DNA of 64,000 nt from Saussurea involucrata (GCA_033807775.1 CM066327.1:74840795-74904794), one strand, 5' to 3'. Shown: positions 44,493-56,075, counted from the first letter of the stretch. Notes: generated by a model from the sequence alone, not told the origin. A program made the numbers and translations.

Positions 44493-45248
44493 ATGGCAGA
44501 AAATCAAGAGCAACAGAGCAGAGTACAGGGTTTTGGTGAACACATACCAATAATCCCTGAAGCAACACCGGAAATTCCACTTCCATCCACACGTTCTGTA
44601 TAACCATCATTCACCGGAGGAAATCCTGACTTTGCCATTATCCATCCATATGACTATGTTGAAATCAAGGCCAACAATCACCATGTTGACTTTGATAACA
44701 TCATCATATATTCGGTGATCAAAGAAGTCTTGAAGAATCATCCGTTGGCATATGCATTGACTCACACAATGAATGTACCTATGCTCTATCTTCAACAAGC
44801 CTAGAAGACAATTACCCTTACCATGGAGAACCGAAGGCCAGTCTTTCAGATCCAGATCGATGAGTTCATTACTAAGTTGGATTACCACAGATTAAGACTT
44901 GTTTTGAAGCTACCTGGGCCTGACTCCAGACCTGGGAAGACAGAATTTGATCCTTATCCAACAGAGTTAGAAGTCTTTCAAGGTATCAAAGCGATGGGAT
45001 ACATTGGTGAATTGAATCCAATCAAGGACTTCAACAAAGGAAATATGCCACCTCTGTATTACACGACCTTCTCTGTCATCAACAGGTGCTTGACTTCAAA
45101 GCACTCGGGAATCGATAATGCAAGCATCAACATTCTAACACTATTTCATGCTGTAGTGTATGATCTACATGTAGATTATGCAGCTATCATTTAAAATGAG
45201 CTTCATCAGAGGGTAGAAGACAGAGAAAAGAAGAAAGGCAAACCATAT
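44493..45248 (+). pseudogene. Element Z third ORF, N-terminal part
   Basis: Begins MAENQEQQSR at 44493 and stays in one frame to the element C insertion, with stops at 44601, 44802 and 45192. It contains the shared block of SIRE third ORFs: IKAMGYIGELNPIKDF...GNMPPLYY...SVINRCLTSKHSGIDNASINILTLF...VDYAAII. The frame continues across element C at 52810 (KKGKPY|VPYMRFLQ). No signal peptide. Confidence 0.78.
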
Positions 45249-45826
45249 TGTTAGATCTGAGTTTTGTCAATAAACCAAGTGTTAAAGATCTGATGAGAAG
45301 ACTCAGATGTTCTGAATAGAAGAGTCAGAGTTCTGACTGTGAAAGCTCAGAAGGATTGTATTGAAAGATTGTCCAAGTATAGAAGTCTGAGAAGAAGAGT
45401 CAGAGGTCTGAGAAGAAGAGTCAGAGGTCTGAGAAGAAGAGTAAGAGTTCTGAGAAGCTTTATCAGAAGAATGTTCAGAAGTTCTGAACAACATGTTCAG
45501 AAGTTCTGAACAACATGTTCAGAACTTATAACTAGATATTTTCCTTTGTATTTAGTTAACTAATTAGGACACGTGTATTGTTCCTATTAGTCTTTCATGT
45601 TTGTATTGTAGCTTTAATATTTCCGTTGCAGTATAAATAGAGTGGTTAGCTCTACATTGCTAACTGATTTTCCCGAATATACTTGTATTCATTCTTTGTA
45701 ATCTTTGAGATTCTCTATCTCCAAGATCTGTAATTCTGTTCGTCATTGAATACAATTGGGCTTGATCATGCAACTTCTCAATTACTGCTTTCTATATTGA
45801 TTGTAAGATTAGATCCTGAACTTTCA
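45249..45826 (+). repeat. Element C 5' LTR
   Basis: 578 bp, tgttagatctgag...gaactttca. It has G-box CACGTG at 45570-45575 and TATA (tataaata) at 45632-45639. It contains tandem agaagaagagtcagaggtctg units (45385-45450) and two copies of the 22 bp near-palindrome gttcagaagttctgaacaacat, where the 3' LTR has one. That explains the whole 22 bp length difference. Confidence 0.95.
45632..45639 (+). promoter_or_regulatory. TATA box of element C LTR
   Basis: Tataaata, 56 bp downstream of a G-box. The same arrangement occurs in the 3' LTR (CACGTG 52548-52553, TATA 52610-52617). Confidence 0.7.
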
Positions 45827-45828
45827 AT

Positions 45829-45840
45829 TGGTATCAGAGC
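45829..45840 (+). other. Element C primer-binding site (tRNA-iMet)
   Basis: Tggtatcagagc two bases after the 5' LTR end. It is retained although gag and most of pol are deleted. Confidence 0.92.
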
Positions 45841-46017
45841 CATTCAACAAACAAATTTGTTCAAGATTGTAATCGCGAAGATCTATTGATCAATTTCTTG
45901 AAGATTTCTTGATTCGTTCAAAAATCGATTCCGCTGCTAGGGCTAGTTCTTGAATTCTTGGTAATTCTTGAATTATCTGTTATCTTTCGATCAAGAAATT
46001 CGAAAAACAATTACCAA

Positions 46018-46825
46018 AGGGTATTTTATAAATCAAGGAAAATATGTCAGAGATATTCTGAAAAAGTTCAAAATGTCTGATTGTGCTTCTATGAGAACTC
46101 CAATGGCAACAAACATAAAGTTAGATGCTGATCTCAAAGGAGTTTAAGTAGATACCAAACTCTATAGAGGCATGATTGGATCATTACTTTATCTGACTGC
46201 AAGTAGACCAGATATTATGTTTTCTACTTGTTTCTGTGCTAGATTTCTATCTAACCCAAAAGAATCACATATGTTGGCTGTCAAAAGGATCTTAAGATAT
46301 CTCAAAGGATCACCCGATCTAGGTTTATGGTATCCAAAAGAAACTGATTTCAAATTAACTGCTTTCACTGATGCTGATCATGCAGGAAGTAGGTTGGACA
46401 GAAAAAGTACTTCTGGGGCTTGTCATTTTTTGGGGGATAAGATAGTGAGTTGGGCATCAAAGAAACAGAATTGTGTGTCTACTTCAACCGCTGAGGCAGA
46501 GTATGTTGCTGCTGCTGCTTCATGCTCTCAAACTTTGTGGATGAGAACACAACTCATGGATTATGGATATCATCTCAACAAAATTCCCATCTATTGTGAC
46601 TCAGAAAGTGCAATTGCTATTACTCAGAATCCTGTTCAACATTCAAAGACTAAACACATAGATGTGAGGTATCATTTTATAAAAGACTATGTGGAAAAAG
46701 GAACTATAGAGATGCACTTTGTGCATACAAAGTATCAATTGGGTGACTTGTTCACAAAGCCACTTGATCACAAAAGGTTCTCTTTTCTCATATGTAAAAT
46801 AGGAATGCTTAATCTGACCAATTGA
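46018..46825 (+). pseudogene. Element C pol remnant: end of RT and RNase H
   Basis: Opens within the late RT region and has a TAA at 46145. It then stays open from 46172 for 217 codons: MIGSLLYLTASRPDIMF, AVKRILRYLKG, the RNase H blocks AFTDADHAGS, STAEAEYVAA and CDSESAIA, and FTKPLDHKRFSF, ending CKIGMLNLTN. RNase H catalytic positions look intact, but without the RT core the product cannot act alone. The left edge is an internal deletion joining leader to pol. Confidence 0.9.
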
Positions 46826-47641
46826 AAATATTTGTGTTTCTTAAAAATAATAATTTTTTCTAAGTAAAATTGTCTGAGTAGTGTACTCAGAACTCTGAGT
46901 CTTAAGTTCAGAAACCCTGACTCTTAAATTCAGAAACTCTGACTCTTGAGATCAGAACTTCTGAATCTTGAGATCAGAACTTCTGTGTCTTAAGTTCAGA
47001 ACTTCTGAACCTTGAGTTTAGAAATTCTGAGTCTAGAGTTCAGATCTTCTGAGTCTTAAGGTCAGAGACTCTGAGTCAATACTTCAGAAATCTAACTTTC
47101 AAGAATTTATTTCTGAGAAAACAAATACTTCAAATGTACGGATTATGTCTTTTCTATTATCTTTTTATCTCATTTTTATGTATCATATTTGGTCAAATAC
47201 ATGCTAAAGGCAAGGGGGAGCATCAATATATTTTGGAAATTATTTCATGATGCTTAAAAGGTTTGTCTTCATTTCTTATCTCTAATCATTCTAAGAAGAA
47301 CAAGCTTTTAATGATAAAATTTTTATCTTGTTCAAACTATATCTGAATTTCAAACAGTTTCATATTCAGATATAAGAGTTTAAATGATTTTTTTTTTAAA
47401 ATCATCATTATATGAACAGAATTCTGATGATAAAATGTGTTTCTATCTGTTCAAACCTCTTCTGAATAACTAAAAGCTTTACATCTATCAGAAGTTGATT
47501 TTAAATAAATTTTTGTTACAAGGTAAAATTCTTCTGAATAATGGAATCAGAACTCTTAGTAGAACAATCAGATATCTGATAAAGGAAAGTTAAATATTCT
47601 GAGCGTGTTATTCAGATCTTTGACTTGAGTCAATATTCTAT
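46826..47641 (+). other. Element C spacer rich in ttcaga/tctgaa words
   Basis: Non-coding. At 46873-47110 a degenerate tandem array of about 25-30 bp units built on gttcagaacttctgagtcttaa is seen. A purine tract (caagggggagc, 47212) and AT-rich DNA follow. The words are the same as those in its LTR. Confidence 0.75.
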
Positions 47642-47785
47642 CCAATAACACGTGTCAGCTTCATATTTGGTTGATTATGCCACGCATTTCATTTAAATCT
47701 TTTGTGGCATTTCAAATGTGTTGACTCCGTTATAACATTGATTTCGCTTTTCCGTCAAACCTTTCAGCTTCGCGAATTTTAAATA
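47642..47785 (+). promoter_or_regulatory. Candidate internal promoter of element C third ORF
   Basis: CCAAT (47642-47646) next to a G-box CACGTG (47649-47654), with a TATA-like tttaaata at 47778-47785, about 100 bp before the ATG at 47884. The TATA match is weaker than in A, B and Z. Confidence 0.5.
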
Positions 47786-47883
47786 GGTCTTAAAATTCCT
47801 ATTTCCAATTCTTTCAAATTCCAGAGCGAAAAGTGAGATACGAATCAATCCAGAGTTCTTTGAGTTTGTTTTCTTCTTAAATC

Positions 47884-50800
47884 ATGTCTGGATTTCGAAG
47901 AAGTGGTCAAATTTCTCTACATTCCACTAAGTCTTTGATGAATTCATCTGATTCGGATAATGATGAAGTACAAAATAGAGTTGTTGAGGAAGAAGCAATT
48001 AGGGATGATGAAATAAATGAAGAAGATGAACAAATGGCTGAATCAGAAGGAAATGCAGATGAGGTAAATATAAATGTTCAACATGAACAGAGTGCTGCAG
48101 GGTCGATTATGTCGAATAGACCAATCTTAGTGGAAAGAGTTGTTCCTGAAGGAGAATGGTTGAAATTATCTGAAAATAATTGTGTTGTATTATTTGAGGA
48201 AAGTCGATTTAAACCTGAACACATAATTATCATGGAATTATTCAAACATCATCCTTACAGAAAATGGTTTACAAGAAGCAAAAATGTTCCTGTTCAGTAC
48301 ATTCAACAATGGTGGAAACATCTTAGGTTAGAAGATAATAAATTTGTGTCTGAAATTGGAGGAGTGACATTTGTCTTATCTATCTCTGCACTAAGATAAA
48401 TGCTGAATCTACCAGAGAAAGATGATGTACAAAGAAGGACAGATTTTGAAGACTCACCCTTAACAGAGGAATTAATAGCAGAGTTTATGAAGTTGGGATA
48501 CAATGAAGGATTGAGGACTCTCAGTTTGTTCAGAAGGAACAAATTGCCACCTATTTGGGCTTGTTTCTTTCATGTGGTAAATAAGTGTTTGTCAGGGAAG
48601 AATAGTTCTGCTGATCAAGGTTCAAAACAGATTCTTCAAATCTTTCAGGGCTTAGTGAAGAATAGGCATTACGACTACACTTCCATACTGTGGGAAGACA
48701 TGAAGAATACTTTTGAGAAGAATCAGAAAGCAATTCAGAAGAAGACAAAGGATACTCCTCTGACATACATACCTTACATAAGGTATTGGCAAATTGTAAT
48801 CTGGTATGCAATGCAAGAAAATAGAACCATATCAAGAAGATCAAATGAAGAGCATGGTCCTACTTTCTACTTGGGTAAGATGACCTCAGTTACTAGACTT
48901 GAAAATTATCCAAATCATAAACTGTTGCCAAAATCACTTAGGAATTATATACCATGGGAGAGTGAGATTTTAAAAGCTTATTGCACCTCTATGGGAATTG
49001 AATTACCTCAAATCCCTACCCAAGAGGACCAACCTGAGAAGAGAGGTGAGGGGTCTAGTCGAAATAGAGAGGGGGAGGATGTTCAAATGGGTGAACATTC
49101 TGAGAGAATTGAGGGGGAAAATTCTGAGAGCTTGGTTAGAATTGGTGAGGAAATACAGAATGAGGGTGGTGAGGATGAGAGATTGTTAACAGAGGTTCAA
49201 ACAGAAAGAGATGCCCCTGAACCAGCTAATCTTGACCAGGTAACCACAACTGCTATTGGTTCACAATTCTTGGTGTCCAATATTGAAACAAACACCATGG
49301 ACCTAGTGGTGGATCTTGAACAACCCATCCATACCCACTCAGAAGCATTTCAACATGCTACTGTTTCACATAACTCAGGGGAACCATCCCAAACTCATTT
49401 GGAGGGAGGTGATAAATCCCAACCTATTTTTCAACACATTGAGTCTGAATATCACAGTCCTATTCAATTTGAGCCTGAAATTCCTTCTAACACTGGCACA
49501 AATCAGGAATTTCGTATTCCTGACACAACATTCATAAACATACCTAATATTGGGTGTCGACGATTGGATGGAAGTCCTGGTGAGGTGAACATTACAAAAG
49601 CCTCATTCAAACGTGCATCTGTTGTACAAGATGACTTTGTGTTATCTACAGGCCATGAGCCCTCTGGGCACATGAAAACTGGACCATCTGTTGGTTCAGG
49701 TTCACAGTTAGACCATTATGAATTTGAAAAGATTCAGAATCAAAACAAGGTGATGGGGGAAAAGGTTGAAAAATTGGAGAAAAAGGTGGATGATTTGAAT
49801 GCTGAGGTGACAGGATTAAAAGATATGTTGGAGGGTAAATTGAAATCTGTTGAAACTAAAATAGATACTGTGAAGGAATCCTTGGAATCTCATGAAAAGG
49901 AGATCAAGGATATAATGTCTGAATTTCAAAAAGATCTGTTAAAACAAATGCAGAGTATGCAGGAATCTGTATTGAAAGCACTGAGTATATCTTTGGCTTC
50001 TACTTCAAAACCTCTTGATCTTGTTCCAATTGCAGAAGCTGAACCTGAAGGTATTTCTAATCAGAACTTGAAAAGAAAGTTTGATGATAATGAACCTCAT
50101 GATCATCAAAAGGGGGAGAAAAGACAGAGATTAAGTTCTAATGATGACATTGGCATAGAAGATTTTGAAATAGCAGATATGCACTTAGCCAGTACAAAGA
50201 GCTCAGAAGATCAGACACAGGAAAATATAAAGGAAATGATTCAGATAGTTCAGATTGATAGCTCAGATACAGAGGAAATGGAGTTGGAAAGTACAAATGA
50301 TGGTGATTCAGATAAAACAGAGGAACTGAATTTAGACACAGAGATGGAAGGAAACTCTGATGAAACTAAATCTATTAAGGAATCTATATTGAGATCAGAA
50401 GAAACATTGGAAAGTTCAGTGGTCAACATGTGTACAGATATTATTCTTTATGACAGAGATAATGCAATGGATTCTGAATCAGAGGAAAGAAGGTTGAATA
50501 AGGAATTGATCAGAAGGATGCATAATGAAGTAGTCAGAGCACTTAATGTTCAGAATATTCAACAAGGTGTAAAACTGATAAGACCTATTGATCTGTTGGG
50601 AAAAGAAGATAGAACTGTTGATTATTCTCAGAAGTTTAAGCATGAGTTTCGATATAACTATGCTGATGAGATGAACACAGAAGAAGAATATGAGAAAGTG
50701 GAAGATTACTTTATGCCCTCTGAGTATATATTCAGAAAACCAATTGAGATTCCTAAGATTAACTTACAAATTTTGGAGGAGCCTGTATGTGACTTTATCC

Positions 50801-52233
50801 TGGAGTTGAGTGATGTACCACTGGCCAGACAATTTCATGATGACGTTTTTCCTGAGGAAATATATGAGAATCTCTATCACATAGAAGGAGATTATGAGCT
50901 ATTGGAAAGCAATATTGATGGATTCATGGATGGCAGATCTCAGATGATTTATACAGAAGTTTCAAACAGATTCAGAATTCCTGATTCAAGACTACACATT
51001 CAGAAGAAGATTGAGAAAGTATATATTTTTCAATCAGAAGAATTCAATGGTCTGATGTTTGTTAGATTGGAAGTGCTGAAATAAAGAAATACAAAGGTTT
51101 CCATGTCCAGTTTTGATTTTCACAGATTAACTCTTGATGATCAGATCTTTCTAATTAAGTTCTTTTCCAGTACTGAAGAATCTTTGATAGAGATTGAGTG
51201 CAGAAGAATTCTGGGGATTTATGTCAGATATATGTACATGTATGATTTTCAATTGGCAATTGAAGGAAGGAAAGAGAAATGCAACTTGAGTTGTCCAACA
51301 ATGATTTCAGGGTTTGGTGTATATTTGAAGGGATTTATAACTGAAGGAATGGAAACTGAAGGGTTTGCATATCCAGTTCAAGGAAGACTTAAAATATTCA
51401 AACTGAAGGAATTGGTAAAGTATAGTGATGCAACTTTAAGTTGGTTACTAACTGAAATGAAAGTTAATGTTGCTACTGAAAGAGAAAATCTAAAGAAAAA
51501 ATGTGTGAACTCTATGGAAAGAAGATTAAATCTCAGAAGAAAAATCAGAAGCTGTGGTGAATGGTTATTATCAGAGATCAATCCTAAAAAGATGCTACAT
51601 AATGACTTTGTATTTCCTGCGGAATATGAGGTGAATGAGATTCTTTCAGATGAAGTTGAAGAAGTTCAGAACACAACTCCTCAGAATGTGCAAATAACAT
51701 GTTTTGATCAAGCTGAACAATCTGAATCAAAAGAAGATGAGATGTCAATTGATTTGAATGGATACTTTCTTGAGTTTGATCTACCTGAGTTTTTCAAGCC
51801 TAAAGAGATACAATTTCTGAATGTATATTATGATAGACCAAAGGAGACTCAGATCTGGTTGGCAGAGAAATCAAGGTGTCTTGGGAAATCAAAACAGGCT
51901 GTATATTCAGACTTCTTAATCACAGGGATCAGAGAATTAAAAGTTAAACAATTCAGAAAGATGGAATACTTGTCTTTTGAAGTTTTGAGAGAAGATGGCA
52001 AAGTATACTATTTCACTGATGGAACTTTGAGATTCATCAAGCATAATTTGGAGAAAAAGATGTTGAAAATAAAGCAATGCAACATAACTCAGGAAGTGAT
52101 GACTCAGCAGATTGAAATTGTTCAAGAAATTATTGTCAAGATCGACAAAAGGCTTAATCAAAGAAATATGCTCTTACAGAAGATTGCTCCCGCCTTAAAA
52201 GATTTGGATGATGCAAAGTATCAGTTTATTTGA
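47884..52233 (+). pseudogene. Element C third ORF, about 1,450 codons with two in-frame stops
   Basis: One reading frame from ATG 47884 to TGA 52231-52233, broken only by TAA at 48397 and 51082. N-terminal part: acidic leader, then the shared block (PVQYIQQWWKHL; KLGYNEGLRTLSLF; KLPPIWACFFHVVNKCLSGKNSSADQGSKQILQIF; HYDYTSILWEDM). The middle is a Gln/Ser/Glu-rich linker followed by a strong coiled coil (about 49720-49980, EKVEKLEKKVDDLNAEV-like heptads) and a basic KRKFDD...KRQR patch that could be a nuclear signal. The C-terminal part has the EGFAYPVQGRLKIFKLKELVKYS block and a final coiled coil. No signal peptide or membrane span. Function unknown. Confidence 0.8.
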
Positions 52234-52235
52234 CA

Positions 52236-52247
52236 AAAAGGGGGAGA
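52236..52247 (+). other. Element C polypurine tract
   Basis: Aaaagggggaga just before the 3' LTR at 52249, three bases after the third-ORF stop. Confidence 0.9.
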
Positions 52248-52248
52248 T

Positions 52249-52804
52249 TGTTAGATCTGAGTTTTGTCAATAAACCAAGTGTTAAAGATCTGATGAGAAG
52301 ACTCAGATGTTCTGAATAGAAGAGTCAGAGTTCTGACTGCAAAAGCTCAGAAGGATTGTATTGAAAGATTGTCCAAGTATAGAAGTCTGAGAAGAAGAGT
52401 CAGAGGTCTGAGAAGAAGAGTCAGAGGTCTGAGAAGAAGAGTCAGAGTTCTGAGAAGCTTTATCAGAAGAATGTTCAGAAGTTCTGAACAACATGTTCAG
52501 AACTTATAACTAGATATTTTCCTTTGTATTTAGTTAACTAATTAGGACACGTGTATTGTTCCTATTAGTCTTTCATGTTTGTACTGTAGCTTTAATATTT
52601 CCGTTGCAGTATAAATAGAGTGGTTAGCTCTACATTGCTAACTGATTTTCCCGAATATACTTGTATTCATTCTTTGTAATCTTTGAGATTCTCTCTCTCT
52701 AAGATCTGTAATTCTGTTCGTCATTGAATACAATTGGGCTTGATCATACAACTTCTCAATTACTGCTTTCTATATTGATTGTAAGATTAGATCCTGAACT
52801 TTCA
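52249..52804 (+). repeat. Element C 3' LTR
   Basis: A 556 bp direct repeat of 45249-45826 with one 22 bp unit fewer, followed by target duplication catat. Few other differences are seen. Confidence 0.95.
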
Positions 52805-52809
52805 CATAT

Positions 52810-55800
52810 GTGCCTTACATGAGGTTTTTGCAGATCATTGTACATAGTATGATGAGGTCAAACAGAGATATTCCATGAAGGTTGAGCCATCCTTTTGTAC
52901 CGGAAAAGTCGATGCAATATCTTCAACGGCAAAAGCGAAGCTTTCATTATGAAATGCCGTTACCGGAAGGGTTCCTTAGATATGCGAATCAGGACGCGAA
53001 GTGCATAGTAGAATATCTAGAGTCTATGGTCCGGCTAGACGAGCGGTGTCTGTGAGGGTTCAACGATTACGGGTTCCTGAACAGGGAGAGCAGAGGGAAA
53101 ATCCTGAGAGGGGAACCGGTGGGAGTCAGTCACCTGTACTTGAAGATACACGGTCATCATCTTCGAATACATAAACAGATGATCATGTACAACAAAACAC
53201 CGAAGAGTTGCTTCCTCCACATACTGGAAGCGCTCCTTTGGTTGAGTATTCTGATGATAGTATAGGGTCTGACAATGCGTCTCATTCTGCGGAGGAACAT
53301 GATGTACAAAATATTGATGATGATGTTCAAGATGATAATGATAATACCAATAATGGTGATGGTGACAATGATGATGATGGTAATAATGATGACGATGACC
53401 AACAAGGTGGAAATGCTAACATTGATTTTGGTGGTGTTTCACAATTCTTGGATTTTCCGAATATGTCAAGAACAACAACAGTTCCTTTCAAAGAAATAGA
53501 TGTTGATGATCTTCCGCGCATGGAACATCTGAATACCGAAACAGTGTAAAACGTAATTGAAACTATGGTGGGAGATATAAGGAGAACTGAGGGAGATTTA
53601 GTTGAAAATATATGTGAGTCTGCGAGAGAAAATGAAGAAAAAAATATGGAGAGTGTGAGTGCTACCATAACTTACTATACCAGAAGGGTAGCCACATCCA
53701 CCACCATATCTCATGTGTTGGGATCAGGTGTTGAAAAAGACGTTAGTAGCCCACTAACACACTTGCACACCCCAGCCAGCCATTCGGCTTCCTCTCAACA
53801 GGAAACCGTCTCATTTTCTCACGGGGTTTCAGCACAACTTCTATCCGGCTCTCACTTGGAGAGTTCGGGTATTGAAATAGAGAGACTCCCTCCCCGGTCC
53901 TCGACTTTTATTCCTGCACAGTCATTGAGTCTAGATCCAATTACTGAATTATTAACTTCTTTGGCTAGGACACTACCGGTGATTGGAACAACTGATGAGA
54001 GTCTTCGTGCCTCATTCGGAACGCTCGAAGTAACTCCTTCTATAGGATTACGAGGATTGAGCGGAAGTCCTACCAGTGCTAACATTATTCCAACGCTGAA
54101 CGTAGGCCACACAGTTGATTCAACTGATGTGTCAACGGGTAACCTAAGTGGTCCCGGTGGTGATCTCTCAGTCTTTGTGAGAAGGAATGAGCTCGACGAC
54201 GCCTTAAAGGTTGTTGAGGAAAATCTTATCAAGGAGATACAAGGTGTTAAGTATTTGTTGAAAGGGAAAGGGCCGATGATTAATGAGCCCAAATTGCCTC
54301 CACCTCCACCTCCAGTTTCACCAGCTCAGGGAACTCCAGTTGATCTATCAGTTGATGAATTGAAAGATCAGTTTTATGCTAAGTTGGTTTCCATTAGTCC
54401 TGACGATCAGCAAAGCAAGAGTTTGTTATCACTTCTTGAGAATTTTCAATCCCGACCACAACCACCTCCACCTCCACCTACACCTACACCGAATACCGTT
54501 ACATCCATGAAGTTCAATTCCTTCAAGTCAGAGGTTGTACAGAATCTGAGCGATATGAAGAAAGTTATGGATGAAATGTCAAAGCAGCTTGTAGTTCTGA
54601 ATCAGAGTTGTAAGCCACATGCTCAGGGTATTAAGAGAAGGCATGATCAGGATCCTGATGATCATGATCATGAGGGGGAGATAAGTAAGAAACGGAGATC
54701 TGATTCTGAAGCTCCGAGTTTGGGAAAGACGATGTCCACGGCTGAAGTTATTAACTTGTTTGAATCTGGAGCCATGGGCGAAGAAAGTGGAAAGCAGATT
54801 GTTCTGTATGTGGATCCTAATGTAGAACCGACGGTTGAAAAGCCTGAGGTAAATGAGGAGGAGATCAGGGAGGTCGTTGATACTTTTGTAGAAGTTGTGG
54901 AAGTTGTAGACATCAGTTCAGATGATGAGGATGATGTAAATGAAAGTGAGTATGATAAGTATTGGAGGATAAAGGAAGAGATGAATACTTTGCTAATGAT
55001 TACAGATGGAACAACTGAAAAAGAAGTTGAGTTTACCAAAGAAGAGGTAGACTTTCTGACTGAGATTTATGGTCCTAAAACACCTGAAGACATAGCCGTT
55101 AGCCCTATACTTTCACATGAACCCATATCTAGTACCTTAATCTCAACTCAACCTGAAACCACACCTATTACTGTTAATCTTAGACAACCAAGCACTATTC
55201 AAGCCAACATCCCATCTCCTGAACAAACCATTCCTGAACGTAATTCTCCACCAATTCCTGAAGTACCAACATCTGAGCCAATCTTTCAAGAACCAAAACC
55301 TGAAGAACCAGAACCACCATTTGCTACACCTTTTGTACCACCTGTTAATCCTTCACATGACCAAGCTGGTCCCTCTAATCCTTCCACATCTAATCAACCA
55401 GGTCCTTCATCTTCCAGAAACACAAGATTATCTGAGTTGGAACAAAGACAAAGAACCTTGTATTTGAGAACACCTTTCCTATAAGAGACTGAAAGAAGAT
55501 TGTTTGTTCATAGAATCAGAAGGCTGAATCCCTATGCTGTGTTGGGGATTACTGATCAAACGGAGGAATATCAGTTTGGGTACATCTATTTTCTGAGGGC
55601 AAAGTGTCAGAAAGAGAAATTTGTGAAAAGTAAAAAGCTCATTGTGACTAACAAGGAGGTGACATCAAATTTATTCTACAAGATGTGGTATCCAACATTT
55701 GTTGTTCAGAGGAAAGACTGCAGAAATTATTCATTCACTGAGGCTGATTTCTGTCATTTAACCATTGAAGATTTTGAAACTATGTACCATTATTTCAGAG

Positions 55801-56075
55801 ATCTTCAGACAAGGAAAGAGAATGTGATTCTAGCACTCAATGCCATAAAGAGGTTTTTGAGAAGGCACATTTTGTATACGCAGTGTCATGATTTCCAGAT
55901 GGCCATGGAAAGTGATCAGCCGATGGTGAATCTAATAAGGCCTAACCAAGAGATGACAGGATTGATGAGAATGCCTTTATATGCTGTAATTGATCAACCT
56001 GAGTTTGGTATTGTATTCAGAAATGATAGAGGGGAGAAGACATTCATACGAATCAGTGAATTGGCCAGGTACTCA
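52810..56075 (+). pseudogene. Element Z third ORF, central and C-terminal parts
   Basis: Continues the third-ORF frame after element C. There are stops at 52876 and near 53053, a frameshift before 53208, an acidic Asp/Asn-rich stretch (53230-53410) and a stop at 53547. A long open stretch follows (53565-55481) with Pro-rich segments (PPPPPPVSPAQ; RPQPPPPPPTP) and a KRRHDQDPDDHD...KKRR basic patch. After a TAA at 55482 the frame continues to 56075. It ends in the shared C-terminal block PEFGIVFRNDRGEKTFIRISELARYS, where element D interrupts it. No membrane segment. Function unknown. Confidence 0.78.

Larger units (their letters stand above)
45249..52804 (+). mobile_element. Element C: Copia (SIRE-like), pol mostly deleted, third ORF retained
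   Basis: Complete ends: 5' LTR 45249-45826, 3' LTR 52249-52804 and a perfect duplication catat (45244-45248 and 52805-52809). An iMet primer site (45829-45840) is followed by only about 170 bp of leader. The sequence then jumps straight into the late RT region (GYFINQGKYVRDILKKF, about 46018). Gag, protease, integrase and most of RT are gone. RNase H, spacer, promoter-like cluster, a 1,450-codon third ORF and the purine tract remain. Inserted in the third ORF of element Z. Confidence 0.95.
193..56075 (+). mobile_element. Element Z: outermost Copia (SIRE-like) retrotransposon, decayed and interrupted
   Basis: Pieces of one Copia element can be joined across later insertions: gag (193-1643), protease and pre-integrase (1658-2169), integrase-RT-RNase H (39945-42851), a repeat-rich spacer, and a third ORF (44493-45248 and 52810-56075). 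Removing element A and one copy of its target duplication restores the reading frame in the pre-integrase zinc-binding region. Removing element C does the same in the third ORF. Neither LTR of Z is visible: the 5' side is cut by the LTR at 1-192 and the 3' side by element D. Many in-frame stops and an RT active-site change mark it as old and inactive. A long third ORF after pol is the known hallmark of the SIRE lineage. Confidence 0.85.

Noticed and set aside
45460..45530. Heat-shock elements in element C LTR
   Set aside because: The gaa/ttc words are spaced by one base (ttcagaagttctgaa), not the two required between nGAAn units. The pattern is better explained by the family-specific word.
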